IMG/VR virus record: IMGVR_UViG_3300020477_001675
Span: 1 to 48,585 of that record
Origin: a virus
DNA: 48,585 nt
Direction: 5' to 3' (one strand)
Position 1 is the stretch's first letter. Each line of letters starts with the position of its first letter. Both the position numbers and the translations under genes were made by a program. Below are positions 25,036 through 40,000 of the stretch, one piece after another. The notes under the pieces were generated by a model, which did no database searches, had not been told where the DNA came from, and worked only from the letters and a program-made list of their open reading frames with translations.

Positions 25036-28000
25036 CCACCCCTTCTTCCGTATTCAGCTTCCGCGCTAAAGTTTAGGAAGTTTACATTTGTTCCATTAAA
25101 CTCGAACCTTATATTCAGTGTTTCACTTGTTTTGAAATCACTCAGGGGCAATCCTCTGGACTGTATGTTAAATACTGGGAGCAAGTCTGTTGAGCCATTC
25201 CACTTCGCATTATTACAGAAGGTAAATTTACTTGCTGATAGCGGGTTGGACGCCCAATTTTCAGCGTTGTCTACTCTGACGTCATTTATGTAAACTTTCC
25301 AGTTATCAAGCTGGCTGAGCTCTTGCCATCTTTCATTTTCGTGCTCGGAGTTAATATAAAGTTTTCTTTCACCCTGCACGGACCCCTCAAGCTTTATAAA
25401 TCTCCACTCCTTTTGAGCAGGAAGAGAGAATTCGATATTTTGTGTACCACCCTTAATTAGCTTCTTGACGGCATTTGTATCATCAAGAGTAACTATTTGT
25501 GGGGTACTTACATCTAACATGGAAGCTAAATCGTAATCAGGATGTAGTAAGGGATTTCCTTCTGCCGCTGTATGGTATACAGTTTCGCTTTCTTGATCAA
25601 AACTATCATAGAGGCTGTAGGCCATGAATACCGAACCATTTAATAACATATCTCCAGTGGGATTAATTTCAATTATATTATTATAATCAACCCTTATACG
25701 TTGGATACCTGAAGGAAGCTCTCCTAGCTTTTTACCTTCAATGCCACTACTCGCGAATTCTCCGGTGCTTAGATAAATGTAAGCTCCCTTTATGTCCTTG
25801 TTGAATGTTTGGTAGTTGTTCTTTTTGAAAGTTAAGTTTATTTTGTTGTCTAGGGTAATTATTTGTGAGGTACAAATATCATTATCAACCCCACACTCGT
25901 CGCCATCAGCAGAAAGATAAGGATTGCTTACGGGGGGATTTTCGACCCTTACAATATCATAACCACTTGCATTTTGATAGGAAGAATCCAAGTTTATATA
26001 TCCGCCAGCTGAACTTCTTCCCAATTCATCATGGGCTTCTACTACAAGATCAAACCTTCTTTCGCCAGAGGTGTGAAGGAGGTTACCAGTTAAATCATAG
26101 GTGAACATTAAACCACTTAGAATGCTATCCAGTTCATTTCCTATTGAAGTTTTAGGTTCATAGCCAGTACGTTCATAAAGGATTTCTTGGTTTGGCTTAG
26201 TGAGGCTTGAGGATTGCGGCCTCACCGTTATCCTAAAAGTGTTAGTGTTGGGAAAAACGCCAGAATTTGCAAGTTCTGATGTCCACTTAAAAGTGGGGCT
26301 TCCCCCTGTAAAGTGAACTTGTTGTGCATCTGCCGTACCCGCTTCGTTACTCAGTTGCGTATCTGTAGAAAGGCGTAAGTTTTTAATTTGCACATCCATT
26401 ACTGGGGTGTTTTGTGGAATAGTTATAAAATCTATTCGGCTTGATGCAGAATACTCACCCAGCGCATTTGTACTAAAGGCTTTAAACGCATACATTCCAG
26501 AATCAAGGGGTTGGAAGGTTCCGTGTGCGGTGTCAGATTTGGCGGGTAATACAGCTAGTCTATTTTTAACATCAGGTACATACATTTCACCGCTTGGCCA
26601 CTTTGCCCTGCCGATAGAAGTATTGGCCATGTAGTATTGTCCGGTGGGAGTTGAACCGGTGAACTCACTCCACAAATTGGGATAATTTCCAGTAAAATCA
26701 GAAACCGTAAATGATTTTTCGCCTTCCTTTATAAAGATGTGATAAGAGTCTAGGCCGTCAGTTACAGCGGGCGGCGTAATTGCATATTTTACTTCAACAG
26801 TGTTTGGCGTAAGCCTATTAAGGTTCAAGGAAATTGCCGAAGGCCCATCAGGCACTTTTAAGGTCGGGGAATTAAACAAGCCGCCCTGTTCAAATGCTAG
26901 ATCATTTTCAAGTAATTGATATTTTTTAGGATTGTTTTGGACTGCCTTGATTTTATACAGTTGTTTTTCTTGCTCGTCGATGTCGGTTATGCGATAGGTA
27001 GTTTCTACATTAACAGCTTCAGAAAGGGTTTCTCCATACTGAAATTCTTCACCAGTAGGATAAACTGTAAAGACAGTTTGATCAGGTATAATGTAGTCAG
27101 TTTGATTTAATATTTTTCTGCTTCCATCAAAATTAGGTAGCCACGCTAGTGGTCTAGAAACGTCATTTCCACTAAAGGTAATTTGAGTTTTTTCATTACC
27201 ATCGACTGTAATTCCTGATGCCATATCGCCCGAAAATAAGAGGTCTTGAACCTGAGACCTTCTGAAATCTTTAGCATCACCAGCATTAAGGTCTGACACA
27301 TTATAACTATCATAGCTATAAGTGGGAGTAAGCAATGAAAGGTTATATACTTTATTTGAATCAATTTCTAACTTAGAATCCAAGGTAATTTGAGTATAGC
27401 CAGTAGGACCGCCATCAATGTTGGTTTCGCCCACCTTAAATGTTCTTCCCCCCCTTCGGCTGGGGAGTCTGTTGGCATCGGTGACACTAATGATATCCCC
27501 CGGCTTTAAATAAGCCCCCTCAATTCCTGCCCTAAATTCACAGACTTCTATTTCTAAGTTTTCAGTGTAAGTAAGCCATTTTCCAAGTCGTAAAGCTTGG
27601 CCTCTAGAGGATGCTCCAAAAGCTGATACGTCAGTCTCTCTAATTCCATTTTGTTTGATTCCTTCAATGTCTTCAACATATTCAATGGCGGGTCTATAAA
27701 AATTATTTTTGTCATTGTATCTTACAATGCAAACATTGTGTCTATCTCGTCGGCTTGTGTTACTATATCTAAAGTCCCCATCTTGGACATTTGCATTGGT
27801 AAAATTATAGATTGGTAACTTGGCAGAATCTTGCACGGCATATAGTTGTCCCGCAGCGTAATATAAAATACCCCGAAAACAACTAGCCATATCATTCATG
27901 ACTTTGTAAGCATCTTCTCTTTTGTTGATAATGACATCACATACAAAACGAGGCTCCATTCCGCCATTACCATCGGGAACAATTACGTCACAATATTGTG

Positions 28001-31000
28001 CAATTTTATATAATGTCCATTTATCGAAACCTTCCTCAGGTATATATTTTCCAAGGCCATATCTATCATTAGTTACCAGATCATAAAAACACCAAGCTGG
28101 ATTATTGGTCCAATATTTTTCTTCCTTGAACAGTCCATTCCACGGACCCTCAGATTCATCATAAGTTCTTTTTATGGGGTCATAATTATTAGGAATTTTA
28201 ACTTTTAACATCTTTGTATCAAAACTTCTAGAGGGAAAGTTACTAAAGTATTCCGCACTAAATTTTTGAATTGTGACAGCAGAATTTGGGTAACACATAC
28301 TGGTTTCATATATTTCAGTAAGGCTGTCAACTTTCGTAACGCTTTTATTCCTCGCAGTTGTTGATTCGGGTGCCGTCCTATGAATCTTGATTTCCCATCC
28401 CCAGAAATTGTCTCGTTTGCTAGTTGGAATAGAAGCCAAGGTGTCTGAAAAATCCAATACATATTTTTTTATGAAACCTTGAGAGGTGACACCTTTTATT
28501 TCTTCGTTGTAAGCTTCTACGTAGCTAGACGTGTCATCATTAAAAAGAGGCCTGAAGTGTATTACAACGTTACTAATAGTCGCGTCATTAAAGTTGCCAT
28601 TGTCGGCTTGTGAATAAAGCTGTTGTATTTTTATGTTTAATTCTGCTGCTACACAGTGTTTGTTTACGATTCTATACTTTTTAGCGAACATGTCATCGCT
28701 GTAATTGGCGGGGCGTGGATCAGTAGTGGGACCCCTTAATCTTTCTCCAATGTTTCTGGTTTTTTGCAGGGGGAATCCTGACGCCGTTGTAAGAGATATG
28801 TTATCAAAAAATAGAGTAGTATTGGATTCTTGTAGTTCTATCCCTATATAATAAGTTCCTTCGCTACGTGGAGTTGTTCCTAGTGGAATTTTAAAATTTA
28901 GTCCTATAGGTTGATCTTTGGAGTCTTTATTGTTAATGCGTCCATTGGCAAACGGATAGAAAATAGATGATACAGCAATATCATCCTCAGGCTTCATATC
29001 GGGGCTCTTATTGACTACTAGCCTAAATGAGCCACCTGTTGCCTGTGACGCGGCGGCTTCACAAGTTAGATAGTATGTGTTGCGTTCTTTGAGCTTTGCA
29101 GTTTGTATTATAAACTTTTTGGCAGTTTCGACGCTGCTTACTTCCCTTTCTGGGGAGGAAGCATAAGTTCCATTAAAGTAATCATCTATAGTGGCGGTGG
29201 CTTTCGCTCCGCTTCCTCCACCCCCCGTAAACTTTACAGTAGGAGCAGTAAGGTATTGTGTGCCTTGTTTTGTTATATTTATTGACGTAACCGCGCCATC
29301 AACTACAGAAGCCTCGGCAGCGGCATCTTGACCCGCTGTAGGGTTACCACCCTCAAGGGTAATTGTGGGCGCAGTAGTATATCCAGAGCCACCTTCAGAT
29401 ATGCTTATAGCCGTGACACCTCTATCAAAATTTTGAACTCTTTGAAAATTATATAAATTTGTTGTACGGTACTCAATGAAAGATTCCCCCACGGGCCACT
29501 GATAGCCTACGGGTGTAAAGTTCATCATTGTATCCCCCACCCTTTCAAACTGACACTTGGGTCTTCCGTTTCCAAACTCAGCAGACCACAGATCATGCGG
29601 GGGTTCTTTGACGGTAGTTATCGTGTTGGGTGGTCGGGATGCTTTAAGAATATAATCATCTGCAGCTGCCCTAGCGAATATGTTTTCCGCTATTATAAAT
29701 TGATCATTTTCATCTACCGATATATTACCCAAAAAATTTTCTTTAGGTGTATTAGAGTAAATTTTTAAACGAGACTCCAGCAGAAAAGTGGTATACCCAT
29801 CAAGCCCGAATGATTGTTTTGGTGGGGTGAAGGTAGTACCACCGGTATAACGTGCGACATTGGAAATCCTTAGTTGATCCATGTATCCATCAAAAAGGCC
29901 CGTGTGAGCCTGAACGGCTGTAGCGTTGTTGTAGTAAGCTCCCACTATAGCCCCCGCAGTATAATCGGGAGAATAGCCCCCGCTAAATGGAGTTCCTGTG
30001 GTAATTTGAACACCATCAATATACATTCTAAGGGTTCCGTCTTCACGTACCGCTGCCACATGATACCACAAACCGGGTGCAAACGTATAAGCTGCGCGAA
30101 GATAAGTAGAGTTATCGTTTAATTTAGAATAAAGATATAAACCATTACCATCTTCTTGCGTGGATACCATAAATATCCAGCCCGTTCCATCTTGGGCCGC
30201 ATTTGAAATGATGGTGTGTTCGGTGTCAAACCTATCAAGATATATCCACGCCTCAATTGTAAAGTTTTCGGTGCCCAAATTAAATGCAGAACTTTCTTCA
30301 ACCGCTAAATAATCGCCGTTATATTGTTGCCAAGATGGATTGTCAAAATATATTGAACTATTTAGGATGATGGCTTGGTCTGTTGAATGAACGGGGGTTA
30401 GTGATCCGACTCTTGCGGGGTGCGCTGTAATTGTATTTGCGTAAGCACTAAGGTCATAAAATGAATCTACCTCTGCTAAACTTCCAACATTTGAATGAAG
30501 TAAAATAACGGTATCATCATCAGGTTGGAACTTTTGGGTTGGCGGGATAAAGTTTTTGGTATAACGCCCCACGTCACTCACTCTAAATTCATCCATGAAT
30601 GATGTGCTTGCTTTAGTCTGGTAATTGGTAACACCACCAATGCCTACAGTTGGATTTGAATTTTTAAAAACCCTATCATCTAAAATACTAGAGTTAGCCC
30701 CCGCATCCGCAACACCGTCTACAAATAGCTGTATTAAATTAGGCTCGGCCTTGAATTGTATGGTGGGAGGGGTAAAGTTTGTTTTGTACATAGCCGCATT
30801 AGCTATACGAACCTCATCAAGTTTACCTTGAAAATGAGACGCTGCAGACAAGTCATGTTTTATTCCAAAGCGGAGTGAAGTTTCTTCAATATTATCGTTA
30901 GATATGAAACTCGTGGGTTGTTGTATTCCATTTATAAAGAAATTCAATCTGGCACCGATCCTTACAAGTGCAATGTGATACCATTGGCCCGGAGAAAGTT

Positions 31001-34000
31001 CGATGCCACTCCAAGTATAATCATTTCCTTCCAAGTAAACAACAAACCCACTAATGTTTGGTGTTCCATACTTATATTTGTATGAAATATCAAAATGGGT
31101 ATTGTCTGACGCTCCCATTATCCATTGGTGTGTGGCCGGGGATGCTAGTGGAGATGCATCCGCCTTTGTGGCCCCTGTAGTAGTTGTAGGAAAATCATTA
31201 GTGCTCCCGTCGTCAAAAGAAGTAGTGTCTATATTGGGTTGTAAAAGGAATATAGTATTAGTATCGTTTGTAAATTTACTTGTAGAGGGGGTAAAAGCTG
31301 TTGTGTAGCGTGCATTGTTGGACATTCTTATTCCCCCGAGATAACCTTTAAAACCGGGGTATTCGACAAGCGAAGTGGACGTGCTCGGGCGATCACCCCG
31401 GACGCTACCATAGTCACACGGATTAGGCCATAGGGTTCTGCCAATATAAAGTGTTGAGCTCAGGGTCCCACCAATATGAGTATTTTGGCCCCCGGTAACG
31501 CGCGGGGTACTGAAAGATGTCTCTACACCATCAATAAAAACATATTTTAGAGTGCTACCCTGTGATACGAGGGCAACATGATGCCATTTTCCTTCTTCCA
31601 TGCCGTGAGTGAGTGAGGTTCGATAATAATAAAAACCCTTCGAGACACTTTCGGGTGGGTTCTCCCCCCATGCAGAGTCACCACAACAATAATCCCAACA
31701 TCTCGATAGGTTGTCAATTCCTATGGATGTTTTGTTTATCCAAATGTACCACATAAATACATTTTGGGGATGTATGTTCTGAAAAATGTAACGCGCTTTA
31801 TTATAGTCATCAAAATTATCTATTTTAATCCAAAACTCAGTTGTTCCGACGCCGGGGGTATTAGTGCCACCACTGCCATGGTATGCGGCGAGCCCCCATG
31901 AATTTCCTCCTCCGGGGACAGTGGCATCACTGCCCCCGTAATTTCCTTCTACTGATAGATAAGAAGATGTCGAACCATTAAAATAAATACTATTCTCGTC
32001 ACTAAGGGTTTTCATCCAGCTTTCAACCGTGAAAGTCTCCCCCTTAGGGAATCCAATACTTCGAGACTTTGGAATTTCTATATAATTAGAAGCTGTGCTC
32101 CCTAGTTCTAGAGAGCCTGTCCCCCCCTTTATGTCGGCAGGATTTTGGCTTATGCTGGAACGCCCAAATCGCTGCATTGAATGGTTAACCCATTCATTGG
32201 TAGGTACATCAAAGTGCTTTAGTAGCAAAGTGTTGGAATCTTCAACAAATGCAGTGGTAGATGGAGTAAAGGCTACATAGGGGATTCCACTTCTACGAGA
32301 CACTGTTCCAACCATGTTTATAGTGTGGCTACTACTACTTTCATCTGTGAAACTGGTATCACTTTTCACGGGTTGGATAAGGAGCTTAGTATTGCTGTCG
32401 GTTGTAAATTTAGCCGTAGGTGCCACAAAGTCTTGTGTATAGCGAGCCGTATTGCTTACTCGCACGTCATACATATGCCCATCGAGGTTGTAATTCCACT
32501 GTGCAAGTGAGCCGAAGGTTGTTCCAATTAGAAGGGGTTCTGAGCTATTATTTATACTAAATGAACCAACCGAGAGTTGAGCATACTGTAAACCATCAAC
32601 ATAAACAGTTAAATACAAATCTTCAGTTCTTACAACTGCTATGTGATACCATCGGTGAGTATCTAAACTGAAGCCAGCAGTAGTAGTATAATCCCAATTT
32701 CCCCCACTTCCTCCTCCTTTGAGGTGAGCTTGGACTTGATTGGTTGATGTTAGACTGATAGCCCATGCACTGTCACCACCCCCAGAAGCAGACTCTTGTT
32801 GTACCATTAGGCCAGCAGCAGCTACCGTATTTAAATAAACAGAAAATTCAACTGTCCATGCGCTAGTTCCATTTGGCCAGTCATCACTGTCGGGTATAGA
32901 CAAATAGCCAGTGCTTCCCCCCACTTTTCCAAAGTCAATATGCCTATCATCATCAGTGTAACGCGCACTGTCACTTATGCGAAGTTCATCAAGATATCCG
33001 TCAAAATAAGACATTTCCCCCTTGGAGAAGCCAATGTTTACGTCACCGGTTAAACTGGGTAGGGTAGCAATGGCTGTATTTTCTATTAATGATTCATTTC
33101 GACCATCTACGAACAAATAAACATCTGAGCTATCCCGCACCAAAGAAAGGTGATACCATTTATTTTTACTGGGTGACCAGTCAGCGTGGTAATTAGCTAC
33201 ATCGCTTGCACTACTTAATGCTTTAAAATTAATTTGGTTATCTTTATAGAGCCATGAAATTTTATCAGTAAATGGACTCATGCCTTCTATGTATAAACGA
33301 CCTCCATCGTTTTGGGCTCTAGAATGAGAATAGGTCCAACCTTTAACGGCGCGATTGAAAGTGTATCGCGTAGCTCCATCATATAAAATAATTACACCGC
33401 TACCTCCTCTACCCCCCATGTCTATTCGTGCAGCTGCGCCACCGCCGCCACCAAGACCATTGGTTCCAATTTCTCCACCATACCCCGAAGTTTTACGGGC
33501 ACCATCACCACCGCCCCCTGCCCCCCCGCTACCGGGAGAACCATTAAATCTACTGCCACCACCACCGCCGCCATAATAAACAGAGGTTGAACCATCTGCT
33601 ATAGTAAAGGCTTTTCCATCTCCACCCTTACCACCTTGGGTGGTACTTCCATCTGTGCCAGCTTCGGCTGCACCACCACCACCGCCGCCGCCAGAATTAT
33701 TTCCTGCGTAGTGAAACGGTGTGCCCCCACCCGCTTTACCATATCCGGTACCACCACCCGAATTAGTTTGTAAAGTTGCTCCCCCGGACGTTAAACCAAA
33801 ACCTTTTAGGTTTGGATTTCCACCACCGCCGCCGCCAGAACCCCCGTCAAGGACCCCTGCATTAATTTGGGAAAGGTCTTTGGTGCGGTTACCCGCTCCA
33901 CCCCCAACGGCTGTCATGTCTCCAAAAATAGAATCTTGTCCACGCGTAGGGGACATCGCATCGGGACATCCTGCTGTCCCCCTACATGGCGCGTGGTTAC

Positions 34001-37000
34001 TGCCGCCTTCTCCACCATAACCCACTAAAGCTGTTATGGTTTCTCCTTCCGTAACAGGATAAGATGCATTATATAAAACACCTCCTCCACCACCGCCGCC
34101 GCCCCATGCACCACCGCCGCCACCACCGCCGCCGCCCACGAGTAGTGTTTCTAGTGATGTTATTCCTGCCCCTATTGTTATTTCGTTTGATTTATCATAC
34201 AAACCCTTGTCTTGTATTTCGGGCTGGATAAGCAATAGTGTATTACTATCATTTGTAAATTTAGCTGTAGGAGGCAACCCTGCTGGTGCAAAATAAGAAG
34301 GTAAATTTTTCTCTCGCGTTGCTGTTCCGTGGTTGGTTATAACGTGTGCGCTACTACTTTCATCATGAAAATTAGTGTCCGTGCTTACAGGCTGAATGAG
34401 GAGCGTGGTGTTAGCATCGCTAGAAAAGGTGTAAGCTGGGGTAAAATCAGCCGTGTAGCGTGCTGTGTCAGACATTCTTACGCCATATAGATATCCGTTA
34501 AAAGCCCACCCGTCACTGAGGGTCCAAGTGCTGCCTATAATAAGCGGACCTGTGGCCAAGTCTCCAAGAGTAGTATTGTGCTCTATAGAATGATTCAGTT
34601 TACCATCTATATACAAGGAAAACCATGATCCATTTCGCACTGCAGCCATGTGATGCCACTGGCCATCAAGCAGTGAAGAGGTACTGTGAAGGTTAACCCT
34701 GTCCGATCCCGAGTTACCACAATAAAAATTACCTTTTCCATCCGGTTGTATTTTAAAGTCGTAAGTATTCCAACCATTTCGTGTGCCACCTGTATAAGGA
34801 CCTGATACTATTGCTTGGTAACCACCGTTTTTGGTGGTTTTAAACCATGCTTCAATAGTAAAATTACTGCTACCCAAATCCCAATCGGTACTGTCAGCAA
34901 CACTAAGATACTGAGTTGAACCGTTCAGGGCAATACTTCGCGCAGTTGAACTAGATGTATATCTTGAATTATCACTTACCCTCACGCCATACATGGAACC
35001 CGAAAAACCATTAGAGGGTATAAATTCAGCGCTTGGATTGCCGTCTATTGCATAATAGCTTCCCAACACCAAGGGGTTAGCTGTATCTCCTGCGGCTGTT
35101 TGGGGGACGTCTAGGATTACAGACCCATCTGCATAAACCGTGGTATTCGTGCCGTCAGAGTTAACCGCAATATGATGCCATGTATCTTTTGTAGGAAGCC
35201 ATGCACCAGTTGTTGTTCCTGCGGCATTATCAGTTCTTAATTTCAAATAACCTACCCCACTAGAATAATAATACGAAAGATAAAAATATAGAGACGCCGG
35301 TCTTGATTTGGAATCTACAGCATTTTCTGTAACCATTGAATATAGATATTGTTCAGTGGTATTTGTAATATCACTAAATTTAGCCCAAAATTCAATTGTC
35401 CATGTATCACTTGCAGTCCATTTAAAATCTGACCCACCCGTAACTGTTACAAAAGCATTTCCCCACCACGAACTTTTATCGGGAGAATCAAACACCATGG
35501 GTACCTCTAAACCTGTTTGTTCATATAAAGCAAGCGCCTTTCCGGTGTCCTTAAAATTATACCACCCTTCTAGGGTAAAATTACTTGAACCAAAATCAAA
35601 TGATCCATTGTCATTTACAGAAAAACTTTTTTCTTTAGCTCCATCTAGGCGCAGTGAACCTGTTCCAATCCTTTTAATGTCAGTTGAAATAGGAAGGTTT
35701 CCATAGGATGGGGTTGATTGGGGTGGTGTGATATTCGAATTGTCACTCCATACTTCTACAGGATCAGTGTGTAAAAGCAAAAGGGCATTAGGATCAGATT
35801 CAAAAGGCACAGTGGTAACAGTAAAGTTCGAAGCATACCGTGCAGAGTCACTATAGCGCAACTCGCTTAGTCTACCTTTTGAATAACCATCAACACAATA
35901 CCCTATACTTGGAGCGTCGGGAAAGTTCCCCATCGCTGAGCTACTGCTTATAGCTGTGTGAGCGGTCCCGTCTGTTACTTCCGTTCCATTAACAAAAAAC
36001 TTTAAACTTCCAGCATTTCGTACGACTGCAACATGGTGCCATGCAGCTATGGTTAGAGCAGTAGCTCCATAACCTGAATAATTCCATGCATTACCTTCCC
36101 CATTATTTTTGCAGGTTATCCCGCTCGAAGATGCGCTTACATTGAAATAGTCTCTCTCTTTTTTGTTCCCTTCTCTTGACCACAAATCCACCCTGTCTGA
36201 ACCACTGTTAAGATATACCCACCCCTCAATAGTAAAGTTTCCTGTTCCCCTATTAAGGTCTGCACTGGGGGCTACCAAAAGTTTTTGATAACCATAAAAG
36301 TTTATGGAAGACCCTAGATCATAAGGGGCGGCTACATCCGTGCTGTGGTGAGTATTTCCATATTTGGTTATTGTAAAAGCATTACTACTTGAGTCTGAGA
36401 AAGAGGTGTTTCCGTCAGCTACTGTATTTGATTGTAGCAGTAGCTTGGTTGACGAATCACTAACGAGTCTAAATGCTGGCGGGGTAAAATCTGAAATATA
36501 TCTACTTTGTCCAAAAGAAATTCTAAAGTTATTAAGATACCCCTTTACATTAGAACTTACAGTTCCGCCTAAGTAACCAGAGCTCCCAGTATTAGCCGCC
36601 CCTATATACATGTTTTGAGCCGTAAATGCGCCGAAACTACCTACGGCTTTTCCACCCACCCCATTACTGACGGCTGACTTAACGACGCCATCCACAAAAA
36701 TCCGTAGCGTGGCTGGTGGGGTTATATCACAGGTGAATGCGATATGGTGCCACTGTCCATCATTAACGTTTACGTCGGCTTCTTGGTCTCCATTATTATC
36801 AGTACCCCACGCAGCATAACATTTTACAGAACCCGTTTGGGTTACTCTCATGTTTATGTATTCTGAGCTAGCAGATTGTGGAGTTTCGAAAATATAAGCA
36901 TCCGCCGTCCCTTGTGTCAGGTTGCCACTATTTTGTCTTTTGAACCATGTTTCATAACACCAATTGGAATCTGTGGGAGACCACAAGTCTGTTACCGCGC

Positions 37001-40000
37001 CAACTTTTAGTCTATCATTGCTGGAAGTACCGGCAAATTCGATGGAAGAAGCCGAACTTGAAGCGGACGTTAAATAAAATGGGTTACCTACTGCAAAATC
37101 TCTATAAGTTTGTTGGAGGGTGGAGGAAGCCGTTGAAAGCTCTCTTTTGCTGGGGCCACTGTCTTCAAAAGTGCCCCAGAAATCCCCCTCGGGATGAATA
37201 AGTAATTCAGTGGGATCACTTCGTGATACTGCAACGTGGTGCCACTTCCCCACAGAGAGAGTTTGGTCTGTATACAGAGATATGGGCCAACTATCTTTTC
37301 CGTCCCCGTATGCAAACCATGGCTTCATAAGATTTGAAGTCGAAAAGTGATAAGAGGGTAGATTTACTTTGTTTGTAGGCGTCGTTTCGTTGGTGTTGCC
37401 TCCAAAAATAAATCCATTTCTACGATTAAGAGCCATTACTTCGTCTTTGGAGGTGTCCACTGGAGATGGGTAACCATATAAGTTAACCCATTTGTCAAAA
37501 TCTATTAAAAATAATGTATTCCCATCTGCTTCAACTCGGGTAGGGGTAAAATTTGAACTATACCGAACCACATTGGACATTCTTATGTTGTCCATCCACC
37601 CCTTATACTGGTAACCACTGTGCCACTGGGCTCGACCAATTGTAAAGTGTTGACTACCCGTATTAGTCCAGCTACTAAAGGTTTTGCTGCCTTTAAGAAC
37701 GCCGTTTATATACAAATAAACAGTTTTACCATTGGCTACACAAGCAATATGGGACCACTGATTGAGTGGCAATGAGCCAGTCGGCGTAACTAAATCATCA
37801 TTACAGGTAGAAAAATTTAAATGATTATTATAACGCAGCATGAGATTAAAAGCGTTACAGCCATTAGCATTGCCTCTCGAACATAGTGAGCCTAATCCAT
37901 TATCAGGCTGGCCACCATTGGGGTATATCCATGCTTCGTATGTAAAACAACATCCTTGCTGTGAGCTTCCTGCAAGATTATAAATGTTGTTATTTCCAGC
38001 TTCAGCGCTTACATTCATGTAGCTATTTGTATTCCCGTGAAAATATATTGAAGAGCTTCCGTATTTAACTACATCAGAATTTTTAATAGGATAACTACTA
38101 GCCAAAGTGATCTTAGCCCCCTTCGATTCACTTTCGTCTAGGGAAAGTAAATTTTCAGGATAGTATACCCATGATTCAATTGTAAATCCTTTTTTGTTCT
38201 CATTTCCGCGTATGTTGCCCAACGAAAAATCAGTCTCAGGGGTATCAGCCCTAAGTTCTAAATATGGTCCACGATTAGATGTGCCTTCGGGCCCAGTAAA
38301 AGCTATAGAGCTTGCCCCAAGTCTGGCGGGTGCATTGAGGTGAAAAACGCCATCAACATTTGATATTGGATTTGCATAAGGACTATTATCTATAAAAGTA
38401 TCATGGATAAACGTTTGAGTTTCCTGATTAGAAGAGGCTTGGAAATTTTGTAAAATTCTAAAATTATATATATACCCTTTATAATCTGATGGGGCATATC
38501 GAGTGTTGTATTGCCCCAAGCTTAAAAAATTAGTATTGCTATCACCATCTGCTATTGTTATTACCCCGGGCAATTCTGTACTGTGCGCTGTATTACTATA
38601 GTTAAACCATAGAGTTTGTGGGGAAAACCTTAATCCCGCATCTTGTGTGGAAGTGATAGTTTGCTCAGCACTACTTTCGTCTGTATAATTTGTCGAGGTT
38701 TCGGTGGGTTGAATGAGTAACTTTGTGTTGCTATCGCTAGTAAAGGGCCCTATGGGAGGATCAAAGGCAGTGGTATAACGAGCGGTATTGCTTACCCTTA
38801 GGTTAGCTACCTCACCCCACCAGTAATAAGTGGGGTTCTGAGTAACTTGGTGCCCGAAATGTAAAACCCCCTCGGTTATATCACTGACAGACGTGAGGGA
38901 CACTTGGGATACACCATTAACCCACAGTACAAGATTGCCAGATGATCTTGTAACTGCAATGTGATACCAACTATTTGTCGAAAATTCCCACGATGTATAT
39001 CCAGAAGTTGTGGTGGCAGCATTATTTTGATCAAAAAGGTAAAAACGAGATTTATAACCTTGCTTGCTTCCGTCTGAAAGATATTTATTAGCACTAATTT
39101 CGGCTGTTAGAGAAACTGTTCCGGTATCATCCGAATTTAAATCAAATATTGGGCGAAAATTCGGTGCTTTATTACCATTAGATTGTATCCATGCTTCTAT
39201 CGTAAAATCTCCAGTACCAAATTTAAAATCGTCACTTGTTATAGATAAGTAATCATTTTTGCCATCAAAATGTATACTTCTTTGGGTAATCGTAGCTTCG
39301 TCTTGGAGGGTAGATGTATGAGTTGACAGTGGTGAAAGAAGAAACTGAGTATTGCTATCATTTGCAAGTTTGGTTATAGGAATATCAAAATTATCGCTAT
39401 AGCGTGCAGTATTACTTACGCGGACATCAAATAAATAACCCTCCCACGTAGTTGTGGTAGTACTGCTAGCAGAATACCTATCCCCCATGTAAAACCAATT
39501 ATTACTAGTGTCACCACTTTCGGTGTGAGTGAGTTCTGATTTTCCATTTAAGTAAACTGTCCACGTACTTCCATCACGCACAACGGCTACAAAATACCAC
39601 GCCCTCTTGCCTAGCGGGGTGGTGGTAGCTTGCGTGGTGCTTGCAGCTGCTCCTGTATATAATTGTAGATACCAGTTATCTCCCTCCCCCTTATAAGTAC
39701 TAAGGGCCCATCCTTCGCTGGCACTTACCAAATTGCCAAACAAAGATGGGGCTGTGGCACTAAAATCATTAGCATAAAACCAACATTCTGCAGTAAAATC
39801 AGCAGTCCCTTTATATAATAGCTGTGGTGACCATGCACGTACCCAGTTTTTGTTTGAAAAAGCTAGGCTTCTTTCGGGCATCTTTGACGGCCCTGTTTGT
39901 AGGCTGTCTACTTGTGTGCCATTTATAAATAATTTATAAGTTCCATCCTTTTTGTGAGTTACATTTATATAATTCCATTGATTGGGATAAAGAGCTCCCT

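Noticed and set aside
33355-34020. Proline-rich plus-strand ORFs opposite the polyglycine region
   Set aside because: These are antisense shadows of the GGN-rich codons of the J-like gene on the minus strand; they lack ribosome-binding sites and sensible composition.
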